Below are positions 1-7,456 of a stretch of 22,991 bases of DNA, piece after piece (position 1 is the first letter of the stretch; every line of letters starts with the position of its first letter). The stretch lies in NCBI GenBank assembly GCA_964565865.1, contig CAZMGM010000034.1:1-22991 (forward strand), read 5' to 3'. Below the pieces are notes generated by a model. That model worked only from the letters and a program-made list of their open reading frames with translations, searched no databases and was not told where the DNA came from. Source of the stretch: CBDAPI01 sp964565865 (GTDB taxonomy: Bacteria; Acidobacteriota; UBA6911; RPQK01; CBDAPI01). The translations under genes and the position numbers were made by a program.

Positions 1-2
1 CC

Positions 3-107
3 GAGGACTATGACTTTCCCACTGTTTATGACGGGCTGCGAGGCATGCAATTCATGTATCAGACAGTTCAGTCCTGCAACAGTGGTTCGACCTGGGTAAG
101 CATGTGA
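3..107 (+). CDS. Gfo/Idh/MocA-type oxidoreductase, C-terminal fragment (5' end outside window)
   Basis: An open frame enters from the left edge and stops at TGA 105-107. It encodes about 34 residues, beginning EDYDFPTVYDGLRGMQF and ending GSTWVSM. The pattern of an aromatic/acidic stretch, then DGLRGMQF, a short helix and a final Trp-Val is typical of the C-terminus of Gfo/Idh/MocA NAD(P)-dependent sugar or inositol oxidoreductases. The catalytic and Rossmann parts are outside the window, so substrate cannot be judged. The stop overlaps the GTG start of the following SDR gene (GTGA at 104-107), which suggests translational coupling and one operon. A complete member of the same superfamily lies at 7457-8830 on the other strand. 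Assignment rests on a short tail only, so confidence is moderate. Confidence 0.65.
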   Translation, partial: EDYDFPTVYDGLRGMQFMYQTVQSCNSGSTWVSM

Positions 108-946
108 ACACTATGAACACCAAAGCACCTTCCGCACACAGACTTGATGACCTGGTTACAGTGGTGACCGGAGCAGCCCAGGGGCTGGGCCTTGCGATTG
201 CCGAACAGCTCGCCCGCGACGGTGCTGCTGTAACAATTGCCGACGTGCAACTTGAAAAGGCCCAGACGGCGGCCGAGCAATTTCAGAACCAGGGCCTGAA
301 AGTTCAAGCGGCCCTTTGTAACGTTGCCGACAGCGCAAGCGTGACTGCGTTTTTTGACGAAGTGGTCAACGAACATGGACGGTTGGACATTCTGGTCAAC
401 AACGCTGGTCTGGGTCCGAATGTAGCCCCTGTCGTCGAGTTGAGCGACGACGAATGGGAGCGTGTCTTGAGTGTCACTTTGCACGGGACCTTTTACTGCT
501 GCCGCGCGGCCGGAACGTTCATGGAGCGTCAGGAGTCGGGCTGCATCGTCAATGTCGCCTCGGTTAATGGCCACAGTCCAGCGGCACTGGTTGCGGCCTA
601 TAACGTGTCCAAGGCAGGCGTGATCAGTCTGACCCGGACGCTGGCGCAGGAACTGGCGGCTTACGGGGTCAGGGTTAACGCAGTGAGCCCGGGTCCTGTC
701 TATACCGACTTCAACCAAGCCCTCATGGCCCAACGCTGCCAAAGCTTGAACATCACCGAGGACCAGATGCTTGAACGCATCCGCAGTGCCATCCCACTGG
801 GACGATGGGGGGAACCAATCGACATCGCGCAGGCCGTTGCTTTTCTCTGTAGCCCGGCAGCTTCCTGGATCACCGGTACGGTACTGAAAGTCAGCGGGGG
901 TTTGGAAGGCGTGTCCGCTGTCCCACCAAAACGCTCTGGGAAATGA
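104..946 (+). CDS. Short-chain dehydrogenase/reductase (SDR), classical type
   Basis: The 280-residue protein is a soluble, presumably cytoplasmic NAD(P)-dependent oxidoreductase of the classical SDR family. Visible motifs: cofactor loop TGAAQGLG (22-29), Asp47 at the end of beta-2 (suggesting NAD over NADP), NNAG (99-102), Ser153, and the YxxxK pair Tyr166/Lys170, followed by PGPVYTDF (196-203). The Asn of the catalytic Asn-Ser-Tyr-Lys tetrad, expected in the VNL-type motif of helix alpha-4, reads as Thr125 (VTLHGTF). The GTG start at 104 is chosen because it overlaps the upstream stop; ATG 113 is an alternative that loses three residues. The next gene starts 31 bp downstream. Resembles 3-oxoacyl-ACP reductase/glucose-dehydrogenase-like SDRs, but the substrate is unknown. 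The family is certain, the specific reaction is not. Confidence 0.95.
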   Translation: MNTMNTKAPSAHRLDDLVTVVTGAAQGLGLAIAEQLARDGAAVTIADVQLEKAQTAAEQFQNQGLKVQAALCNVADSASVTAFFDEVVNEHGRLDILVNNAGLGPNVAPVVELSDDEWERVLSVTLHGTFYCCRAAGTFMERQESGCIVNVASVNGHSPAALVAAYNVSKAGVISLTRTLAQELAAYGVRVNAVSPGPVYTDFNQALMAQRCQSLNITEDQMLERIRSAIPLGRWGEPIDIAQAVAFLCSPAASWITGTVLKVSGGLEGVSAVPPKRSGK

Positions 947-977
947 GAATGGGCCTTCTCACTCTCAGGTAACACTG

Positions 978-1946
978 TTGCAAACTATTCATCAGGTAGG
1001 AATCTGCGGCATTGGCCAGATGGGGGCCGCCGCCGCCGTCAGCTTCAAGAGGGCAGGATACCGGGTTTCCCTATGGGCCAGAAACCCGAAAAAATTGGAC
1101 TCTGTAGGACAGACCCTTCGGAGGCTCGAAACCTGGATGGACCTGAACGTGGGTCCAGCTGCCTATCCAGGGGGAACCATACGACGGCTGGAGAGCCTGC
1201 AACCCCTGGACCAAAAAGCGGACCTGGTCATGGACTGCATTGCCGAGGATATGGGGCAGAAGACCCGACTGTTTCAGCAGCTACCCCGGTCCAGGGATCG
1301 AGGGGCTATTTTCATAACCACCACCAGCGGGCTCAGCATTACCGAGATGGGCCGACTGAGCGGGTGCAGTCGGCAGTTGGCCGGTACCCACTTCTGGAAC
1401 CCCCCGCACCTGATGCCTCTGGTGGAGGTCGTCCGTGGTGAAGACACTCCAGATGGAGTCATCGAGCAAGTCTGTCAGGTCGTCAGGTCCCTGGGCAAGA
1501 TCCCGGTAAGAGTTCAGCGCGATGTACCGGGCTTCATTGGGAACCGTCTGCTCCACTCCCTGTGGCGCGAGGCCATCTACCTGGTGGAGAAAGGCATCGC
1601 CACACCCGAGGATGTAGACCTGGTGGCTCGGTACACTTTCGGGCTCAGAATGCCCGTCATCGGTCCCCTCGAAAATATGGACTTGGTAGGGCTGGATCTT
1701 ATTGAAAGGATCCATCAATACCTACTTGCCGACCTCGCGGACAACCATGGCCCGTCTGAGTACCTTGCGGAAAACACGAGGGAGGGTCGCCTGGGCGTTA
1801 AGAGCGGAAAAGGATTCTACGACTGGCGGTCCCGAGACGCCAAGGAAGTCATTCACAAGCGTGACACGCAGATCGTCCATCAACTGAGTTTCCTCGAGGA
1901 GCTCGAAAACAATCAACAGACTGACAGGGCTGAACCTGCAGAATGA
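978..1946 (+). CDS. 3-hydroxyacyl-CoA dehydrogenase-family NAD-dependent enzyme
   Basis: The 322-residue protein has an N-terminal Rossmann fold with GICGIGQMG (8-16) and a helical C-terminal domain ending in GRLGVKSGKGFYDW (270-283), as in single-function 3-hydroxyacyl-CoA dehydrogenases and relatives such as L-gulonate 3-dehydrogenase/lambda-crystallin. The catalytic His138 (GTHFWNPP) and its Glu150 partner (PLVEVV) are present, as is TTTSGLS (114-120). The length fits a stand-alone enzyme without a crotonase domain. The start is TTG at 978: no ATG or GTG gives a full Rossmann fold, and the protein begins just before the first beta strand. It lies 31 bp after the SDR gene and overlaps or abuts the next gene. 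A second dehydrogenation of a beta-hydroxy acid or acyl-CoA is inferred; the CoA dependence is unproven. Confidence 0.92.
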   Translation: MQTIHQVGICGIGQMGAAAAVSFKRAGYRVSLWARNPKKLDSVGQTLRRLETWMDLNVGPAAYPGGTIRRLESLQPLDQKADLVMDCIAEDMGQKTRLFQQLPRSRDRGAIFITTTSGLSITEMGRLSGCSRQLAGTHFWNPPHLMPLVEVVRGEDTPDGVIEQVCQVVRSLGKIPVRVQRDVPGFIGNRLLHSLWREAIYLVEKGIATPEDVDLVARYTFGLRMPVIGPLENMDLVGLDLIERIHQYLLADLADNHGPSEYLAENTREGRLGVKSGKGFYDWRSRDAKEVIHKRDTQIVHQLSFLEELENNQQTDRAEPAE

Positions 1947-1951
1947 AAGGG
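1946..1951 (+). promoter_or_regulatory. Ribosome binding site deciding start 1958
   Basis: AAAGGG lies 6 nt before ATG 1958 and directly after the TGA (1944-1946) of the preceding dehydrogenase gene. No comparable purine run is correctly spaced for the alternative ATG 1943. This favours the shorter DUF2231-fusion product. Confidence 0.55.
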
Positions 1952-1957
1952 CCGGTC

Positions 1958-3376
1958 ATGGCCACCAGTGAATCTCTGCCTGACTTCCTTCTCTTTCTGG
2001 GGCATCTTCACCCTGTCATTTTGCATTTCCCGATCGGCTTTCTGGTCGGCGTTTTTCTGTTCGAACTCTACGCCCTTCTGAAGTCTTCGCGAGAAGTGGA
2101 ACTTGCCATCTGGATTCTTTTGACGCTGGGTAGTACCAGCGCTGCAGTGGCCACTGCTTTGGGTATTCTTCTATCCTGGAGCGGAGGCTATGACGAGGAC
2201 ATTATCTACTGGCACAAACGGTTTGGCGTGGTAGTTGCAGTCCTCTCCGTGGCAGCGGTCGGACTGAGGGTCTGGTATCGGCGGAGCGGAGGAAGGGCGC
2301 TCCTGGCAGGATACCGTACGGCTCTCGTCGTCTGCATTTTGTTTCTGACGGCAGCCAGTCACAAAGGGGCGTCTCTCACCCATGGGGCAGATTACCTGAC
2401 CCGCTACATGCCACCCTGGCTTGTCTCGATAATGGGGCAGGATGATCACCAGTTCGGTACCACACCAGGCAAAGGCCCCTTCGATGCTGAGATCCTGTCC
2501 ATCCTCGAGTCGCGCTGCTTTCAGTGTCATGGCCCCAGAAAACAGGAGAGCGGGCTCCGCCTGGATAGTCGCGAAGCGGCCCTGGCGGGAGGCAAAAGTG
2601 GCCGACCGGCCATCGTTCCCAATGACGCCCTGGCCACCGAACTCGTCAGGCGTGTGACCCTGCCCAGGGAACATGGTGAAGTGATGCCGCCCGCAGGCAA
2701 GGTGATGCTTACTCCGGAGGAGACCCTGGCTATTATCCACTGGATTAACCAGGGGGCCAACTGGGGCAGCGTCCTCGAAGAAATTGCAAGAGGTGTACCA
2801 CCTGCTCCTCCCGAATCGCTCAAGACCTTGCGAAGTCTGGGTGCTTTGGTCATGCCTCTGGCCAGACATAATTCGCTGGTGCGGGTGGACTTCCGCCCCA
2901 TGGGTGAGGACGCAGGGAATGATCAACTGTTGCAACTGGCTCCTCTAGCGGATCAGGTTACCTGGCTGAACCTGGCCGGCACTGGCGTAGACGATGACGG
3001 CTTAAAGCACCTCTCGCAACTACAAAATCTGACCAGCCTCCACCTGGAAAAGACCCGGGTGGGCGATGCTGGTCTCGCGCACCTCAAAACCCTGGATCAC
3101 CTTGAATATCTAAACCTTTATGACACCCGGGTAAATGATGGGGGCCTGGTACATCTGGAACGGCTCAAGCGACTGAAGCAACTCTACGTCTGGGAGACAC
3201 AGGTCAGCCGGGCAGGTGCTGAGCGACTGAAAGATTCCCTGCCGGGCGTGGTGGTCAACCTGGGCGAAATAAACCCCGAAACTTCCAGAAGAGAAACAAA
3301 AAAAGATAACATTACAGGTGCGACCGGTCCTGATCAAATCAGGGCGAGAGAACTAGAGCGACAGGAAAATGACTAG
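1958..3376 (+). CDS. Membrane DUF2231 - planctomycete-type cytochrome c - leucine-rich-repeat fusion protein
   Basis: The 472-residue protein is built from three parts. Residues 1-135 hold four predicted membrane helices (about 19-41, 50-74, 89-107, 119-133) with LHPVILHFPIGFL near the first, the DUF2231 signature. Residues about 180-270 form a planctomycete-type cytochrome c (PSCyt1) domain with heme motif CFQCH (187-191) and MPP (243-245), whose Met is the likely distal ligand. Residues about 332-425 contain leucine-rich repeats of the VTWLNLAGTGVDDDGLKHL type. ATG 1958 is preferred because AAAGGG (1946-1951) lies 6 nt upstream; ATG 1943 would overlap the preceding stop as ATGA but has no well-placed ribosome site. 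The 3' end overlaps the PSD1 gene by 8 bp. Probably an inner-membrane anchor presenting a periplasmic heme and a protein-binding surface to the exported neighbours. The architecture is clear, the function is not. Confidence 0.9.
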   Translation: MATSESLPDFLLFLGHLHPVILHFPIGFLVGVFLFELYALLKSSREVELAIWILLTLGSTSAAVATALGILLSWSGGYDEDIIYWHKRFGVVVAVLSVAAVGLRVWYRRSGGRALLAGYRTALVVCILFLTAASHKGASLTHGADYLTRYMPPWLVSIMGQDDHQFGTTPGKGPFDAEILSILESRCFQCHGPRKQESGLRLDSREAALAGGKSGRPAIVPNDALATELVRRVTLPREHGEVMPPAGKVMLTPEETLAIIHWINQGANWGSVLEEIARGVPPAPPESLKTLRSLGALVMPLARHNSLVRVDFRPMGEDAGNDQLLQLAPLADQVTWLNLAGTGVDDDGLKHLSQLQNLTSLHLEKTRVGDAGLAHLKTLDHLEYLNLYDTRVNDGGLVHLERLKRLKQLYVWETQVSRAGAERLKDSLPGVVVNLGEINPETSRRETKKDNITGATGPDQIRARELERQEND

Positions 3377-5837
3377 AGCGTCGAAATCCAGAGGCTTGTT
3401 TCGAGGCCCCCATAGATGGCTCACCCTTGCGACTACGCCTCTGTTCCTTCTGAGCCTGGTCTTGATGGTGAGTTGCGCTGTTGTCGGCTGGATGGATGAT
3501 GTGCCCGAGAAAATTACGTTTAACCACGATGTCCGACCGATTTTATCCAGCACCTGCTTTACCTGCCACGGCCCGGATGCAAACAAGCGTGAGGCTAGTC
3601 TGCGGCTAGATGTTCGAGAGTCGGCCCTGACCGGAGGCGAAAGTGGCCAACCGGCGATTGTTCCGGGAGACATCACGAGAAGCGAGATTGTTCGCCGCAT
3701 CACGCACCATGAGTCGGAAAAACGCATGCCACCCCGCGAGTCGGGACTTCGCCTCTCCAGACGCCAGATTGACATACTCGAGCGCTGGATCGAGCAGGGA
3801 GCCGAATACCAACCCCACTGGTCTCAAATCCAGCCCACCCGGCCGACGCTCCCCGGCACGAACGATGAGGGCTGGATCAAGAATCCCATCGATCACTTTA
3901 TCCTTTCTAGTCTCGAGGATCTAGGCTTGAGTCCGTCTCTACCGGCGGACAGCGTGACATTGATGCGCCGGCTTAGCTTTGACTTGACTGGCTTGCCGCC
4001 AGAACCCGAACCGGTGGACGCCTTCATTGTCGACCGCGATCGCCAAGCTTACGAAGACCGGGTTGATCGACTACTGGCCTCTCCTCATTACGGCGAGCGA
4101 ATGGCGATGCATTGGCTGGATCTGGTGCGTTACGCCGATACCAACGGCTATCATACCGACGAATACCGCAGTATCTACCCCTACCGTGACTATGTGATCA
4201 GGGCCTTCAACAACAACAAGAGTTTCGATCAGTTCACGATCGAGCAGCTGGCCGGCGATCTAATCGCGAATTCCACGGTCGATCAAAATATTGCTTCCGG
4301 ATACAACCGGCTGAATCAGATCACCTGCGAGGGAGGAGCACAGGACAAGGAATACCTAGCGAAGTACTTCGCTGACCGGGTGCGTACCACATCATCGGTC
4401 TGGCTGGGAATGACGATGGGGTGTGCAGAATGCCACGACCACAAGTTTGATCCGATTACTCAGAAGGATTTCTACAGCTTCGGTGCCTTCCAGGCCGACC
4501 TGGACGAGAAAGGCAGGTACGAACACGGAGGTACCTGGGAACCAACCCTGTTGTTACCAGACGAGGAACAGGCGGGGAAAATGAAGCGGATCGAAAACTC
4601 TCTCACCCGACTTCGGAAAGCACTCGAGATGCGTACCGACAGACGGAAGCCGGGGAGTCTTCGCGGGCAAATAACCGCACTTAGCGCAAGGAAAGAAGCA
4701 CTCCAGCGGAATATGCCCAGGACACTAGTCTCGGTATCGGTCAAACCGCGTGTGATCCGCATTCTGCCGCGAGGAAACTGGATGGATGAGTCGGGCGCGA
4801 CTGTTTTACCGGCCGTGCCCCAATTCCTGGGAGAGTTGGATGTCGCGAAGCGGGTGCCCAACCGCCTGGATCTGGCTAGGTGGATGGTGTCGCGCGAAAA
4901 CCCGCTGACCGCCCGCCTCTTTGTGAACCGCCTTTGGGCCCTGTTTTTCGGCAGCGGCATTTCTGAACCGCTGGATGACTTTGGCTCGCAGGGCGAAGCG
5001 CCCAGTCATCCCGAGTTGTTGGATTGGCTGGCCGTAGAGTTCATGGAAAGTGGTTGGGATGTCAAGCACATGGTCAAACTACTGGTTATGTCGGCTACCT
5101 ACCGTCAGTCTTCGGTTGCCAGCGATGAGATGCGAGAAATGGATCCCGACAACCGCCTGCTTGCCCGCCAGTCGCGCTTTCGTCTTCCTGCTGAGACGGT
5201 GCGCGACAATGTCCTGGCGATCAGCGGCCTGCTGTCCCTCAAAATTGGTGGGCCGAGCGTGCGACCGTATCAGCCCGAAGGCTACTGGGACAACACCCTG
5301 CTGAACCCGGACCTCCTAAAGATGCTGCAACTTGATCCTCGCTCGTTGTTCTATACGGCGGACAAAGGAGAAAACCAGTACCGCCGGGGTCTTTATACAC
5401 TCTGGAGACGCTCCAGCCTCCACCCGAGTCTCCTGGCCTTTGATGCACCGACCCGGGAGGAGTGCACGGTGAAACGGACCGTCTCCAATACCCCCCTGCA
5501 GGCACTCGTACTCTTGAACGATCCAACCTACATAGAAGGAGCTCGGGTTTTCGGAGAACGCATTATGAAGGAGGGTGGCGCAAGTACCAGTGACCGACTG
5601 GGCTGGGCTTACAGAAGAGCGCTCTCTCGCAAGCCAACCGCAGACGAGCTCCCCATATTGATGGGCCTCTACAAAAAACACTTAGAGGAGTTCACAGAAA
5701 ACAAAGAGGCCGGACAGCAGCTGATCAGCACCGGGCAATGGCCGATTCCCGATGATCTAGCGGCACCGGAACTAGCAGCATGGACCTCCGTAGCTCGCGT
5801 CATTTTGAATCTACATGAGACAATTACGAGATTCTAA
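3369..5837 (+). CDS. PSD1 / DUF1549-DUF1553 cytochrome c-domain protein, copy A
   Basis: The 822-residue exported protein starts with a basic N-region and a hydrophobic segment (about 18-40, with a possible but atypical lipoprotein Cys36). It continues with a PSCyt1 cytochrome domain (CFTCH 63-67; RMPP 119-122), DUF1549/PSCyt2 (about 170-380, including HYGERMAMHWLDLVRYADTN), a short charged coil (about 400-450), and DUF1553/PSD1 (about 498-822, with NPLTARLFVNRLWALFFG). A second CxxCH, CAECH 352-356, sits in the family-conserved GCAECHDHKFDPI segment. Many PSD1 proteins exceed 1000 residues; this is a compact form lacking the long insert between the two DUFs. It overlaps the DUF2231 fusion by 8 bp and is followed 94 bp later by DUF1501, the usual PSD1-DUF1501 pairing. 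Electron transfer or dehydrogenase partnership is a family-level inference; no reaction is established. Confidence 0.95.
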   Translation: MTRASKSRGLFRGPHRWLTLATTPLFLLSLVLMVSCAVVGWMDDVPEKITFNHDVRPILSSTCFTCHGPDANKREASLRLDVRESALTGGESGQPAIVPGDITRSEIVRRITHHESEKRMPPRESGLRLSRRQIDILERWIEQGAEYQPHWSQIQPTRPTLPGTNDEGWIKNPIDHFILSSLEDLGLSPSLPADSVTLMRRLSFDLTGLPPEPEPVDAFIVDRDRQAYEDRVDRLLASPHYGERMAMHWLDLVRYADTNGYHTDEYRSIYPYRDYVIRAFNNNKSFDQFTIEQLAGDLIANSTVDQNIASGYNRLNQITCEGGAQDKEYLAKYFADRVRTTSSVWLGMTMGCAECHDHKFDPITQKDFYSFGAFQADLDEKGRYEHGGTWEPTLLLPDEEQAGKMKRIENSLTRLRKALEMRTDRRKPGSLRGQITALSARKEALQRNMPRTLVSVSVKPRVIRILPRGNWMDESGATVLPAVPQFLGELDVAKRVPNRLDLARWMVSRENPLTARLFVNRLWALFFGSGISEPLDDFGSQGEAPSHPELLDWLAVEFMESGWDVKHMVKLLVMSATYRQSSVASDEMREMDPDNRLLARQSRFRLPAETVRDNVLAISGLLSLKIGGPSVRPYQPEGYWDNTLLNPDLLKMLQLDPRSLFYTADKGENQYRRGLYTLWRRSSLHPSLLAFDAPTREECTVKRTVSNTPLQALVLLNDPTYIEGARVFGERIMKEGGASTSDRLGWAYRRALSRKPTADELPILMGLYKKHLEEFTENKEAGQQLISTGQWPIPDDLAAPELAAWTSVARVILNLHETITRF

Positions 5838-5931
5838 GTACCATCGCCTCCTCCTCTCTTTACGACCTCACCTCGCAAGACCCATCCGCAAATGTCATTA
5901 TATTTGTGGAAGGGAGTACTAAGGTGGAAGG

Positions 5932-7428
5932 ATGCCAACCATGAATCATCTGTTCAATCGTTTAGAGAAGTTACGACTGCGGCAGACTCGGCGATGGTTT
6001 CTGGGCCGGGCATCCACGGGCATTGGATCAACTGCTCTAGCCTCACTGCTAACCGGTGCTTGCTCCAGTGAGGACAGAGCGGCCGACAAGCCCACAAGCC
6101 TGACCGGCGATGGGAAGTGGAGCGGCGTGGCCAACCCACCCCACATCATTCCACGCGCCAAACGCATCATTTACCTGTACATGGCCGGTGGACCCTCACA
6201 CCTAGAATCCTTCGACTACAAACCGGAACTGGCCCGGATGGATGGCAAGCCCATGCCCGAGTCCTTCACCCAGGGCCAACCCATCGCACAGCTTCAGGGT
6301 CAGGAATTGAGATGCATGAGACCGATGTATCCCTTTGAGAAGTATGGTGTGTCAGGACAGGAGATTTGCACTCTTTTCCCCCACACCGCTCGGATCGCCG
6401 ACGACATTTGTATTATCCGGTCGATGCAGACGGAACAGATTAACCACGACCCGGCTCATACTTTCATGAATACGGGAACATCCATCTCAGGCCGGCCCAG
6501 CATGGGCTCCTGGATTTGGTATGGGCTCGGCAGTGAAACCGAAAACCTGCCGGGCTTCGTCGTGCTGGCATCGGAAGGGGGAGGCCCAGGGCAGCCAATC
6601 TCTGCACGCCAATGGCACAGTGGGTTCCTGCCCAGCCGTTTTCAAGGGGTCCAGTTCCATTCAAAGGGCGATCCGGTACTGTACATCAGCCAGCCAGACG
6701 GCGTCAGTATGCGCTCCCAGCATGACGTCGTAGAGGCCGTGCAGTCATTGAACACTGTGCTCAAGGATTCTGTGGATGATCCGGAGATTGCGACACGGAT
6801 CAGCCAGTACGAAATGGCATTTCGCATGCAGACCAGCGTGCCGGAGTTGCTGGATCTTTCTGACGAGCCCCGCCATATCCTGGACATGTACGGAACGGAA
6901 GGTGCTGATGGCTCATTCGCGGCCAATTGCCTGTTGGCTCGACGGATGGCTGAGCGGGGCGTTCGTTTTATCCAACTTTACCACCGCGGATGGGACCATC
7001 ACACCCGCATCAGAGAAGGCATGAAAGCGACCTCCGAGCTGGTGGATCGGGCCTCAGCCGCCCTGGTCATGGACCTGAAACAACGCGGGATGCTCGAAGA
7101 TACGCTGGTCATCTGGATGGGAGAGTTCGGCCGCACTCCCATGGCTCAGTGGAACGAGAGGCATCCTTCTCAAGCCGGCCGCGATCACCACATCCGTGGC
7201 TTTTCCATCTGGGCTGCCGGTGGCGGGATCCAGGGTGGTGTAACCCATGGCAGTACCGACGAACTGGGTTACCATTCCGTCGAGGACCCGGTACACGTGC
7301 ATGACTTACACGCCACGGTCCTGCACCTTCTGGGTATTCATCACAAGCAGTTGACCTATCGCTTCCAGGGCCGCAATTTCCGGCTCACTGACGTCCACGG
7401 CGATGTCGTGCGCAGGATCCTGGCCTGA
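5932..7428 (+). CDS. DUF1501 protein, Tat-exported putative lipoprotein
   Basis: The 498-residue protein has an N-terminal twin-arginine signal (QTRRWFLGRAS, Arg20-Arg21) followed by a hydrophobic stretch and LLTGAC with Cys44, consistent with a Tat-exported lipoprotein. DUF1501 belongs to the alkaline phosphatase/sulfatase-like fold; matching motifs are GGPSHLESFD (86-95), NHDPAHTFMNTG (171-182), GWDHH (353-357), GEFGRTP (397-403), GRDHH (416-420) and DLHAT (458-462). These Asp/His clusters look like an intact metal site. The ATG at 5932 follows AGGTGG; ATG 5941 is an alternative with GGAAGG 9 nt upstream. It is the last gene of the + strand run and ends 28 bp from the convergent Gfo/Idh gene. 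Family assignment is secure, the substrate unknown. Confidence 0.95.
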   Translation: MPTMNHLFNRLEKLRLRQTRRWFLGRASTGIGSTALASLLTGACSSEDRAADKPTSLTGDGKWSGVANPPHIIPRAKRIIYLYMAGGPSHLESFDYKPELARMDGKPMPESFTQGQPIAQLQGQELRCMRPMYPFEKYGVSGQEICTLFPHTARIADDICIIRSMQTEQINHDPAHTFMNTGTSISGRPSMGSWIWYGLGSETENLPGFVVLASEGGGPGQPISARQWHSGFLPSRFQGVQFHSKGDPVLYISQPDGVSMRSQHDVVEAVQSLNTVLKDSVDDPEIATRISQYEMAFRMQTSVPELLDLSDEPRHILDMYGTEGADGSFAANCLLARRMAERGVRFIQLYHRGWDHHTRIREGMKATSELVDRASAALVMDLKQRGMLEDTLVIWMGEFGRTPMAQWNERHPSQAGRDHHIRGFSIWAAGGGIQGGVTHGSTDELGYHSVEDPVHVHDLHATVLHLLGIHHKQLTYRFQGRNFRLTDVHGDVVRRILA

Positions 7429-7456
7429 AAATCAGCGGGTACTTCTTGTCCAGAAG

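Noticed and set aside
68..742. 224-codon open frame on the minus strand opposite the SDR gene
   Set aside because: It is antisense to a gene with complete SDR motifs, has no ribosome site and no recognisable domain.
2171..2935. 254-codon open frame on the minus strand opposite the DUF2231 fusion
   Set aside because: Antisense shadow of a well-supported coding region; composition rich in Gly/Arg/Pro/His without motifs.
7442..7456. Short inverted repeat CTTCT-TGTCC-AGAAG in the 28-bp convergent gap
   Set aside because: Five-bp AT-rich stem with no T-run on either side; too weak to call a terminator.
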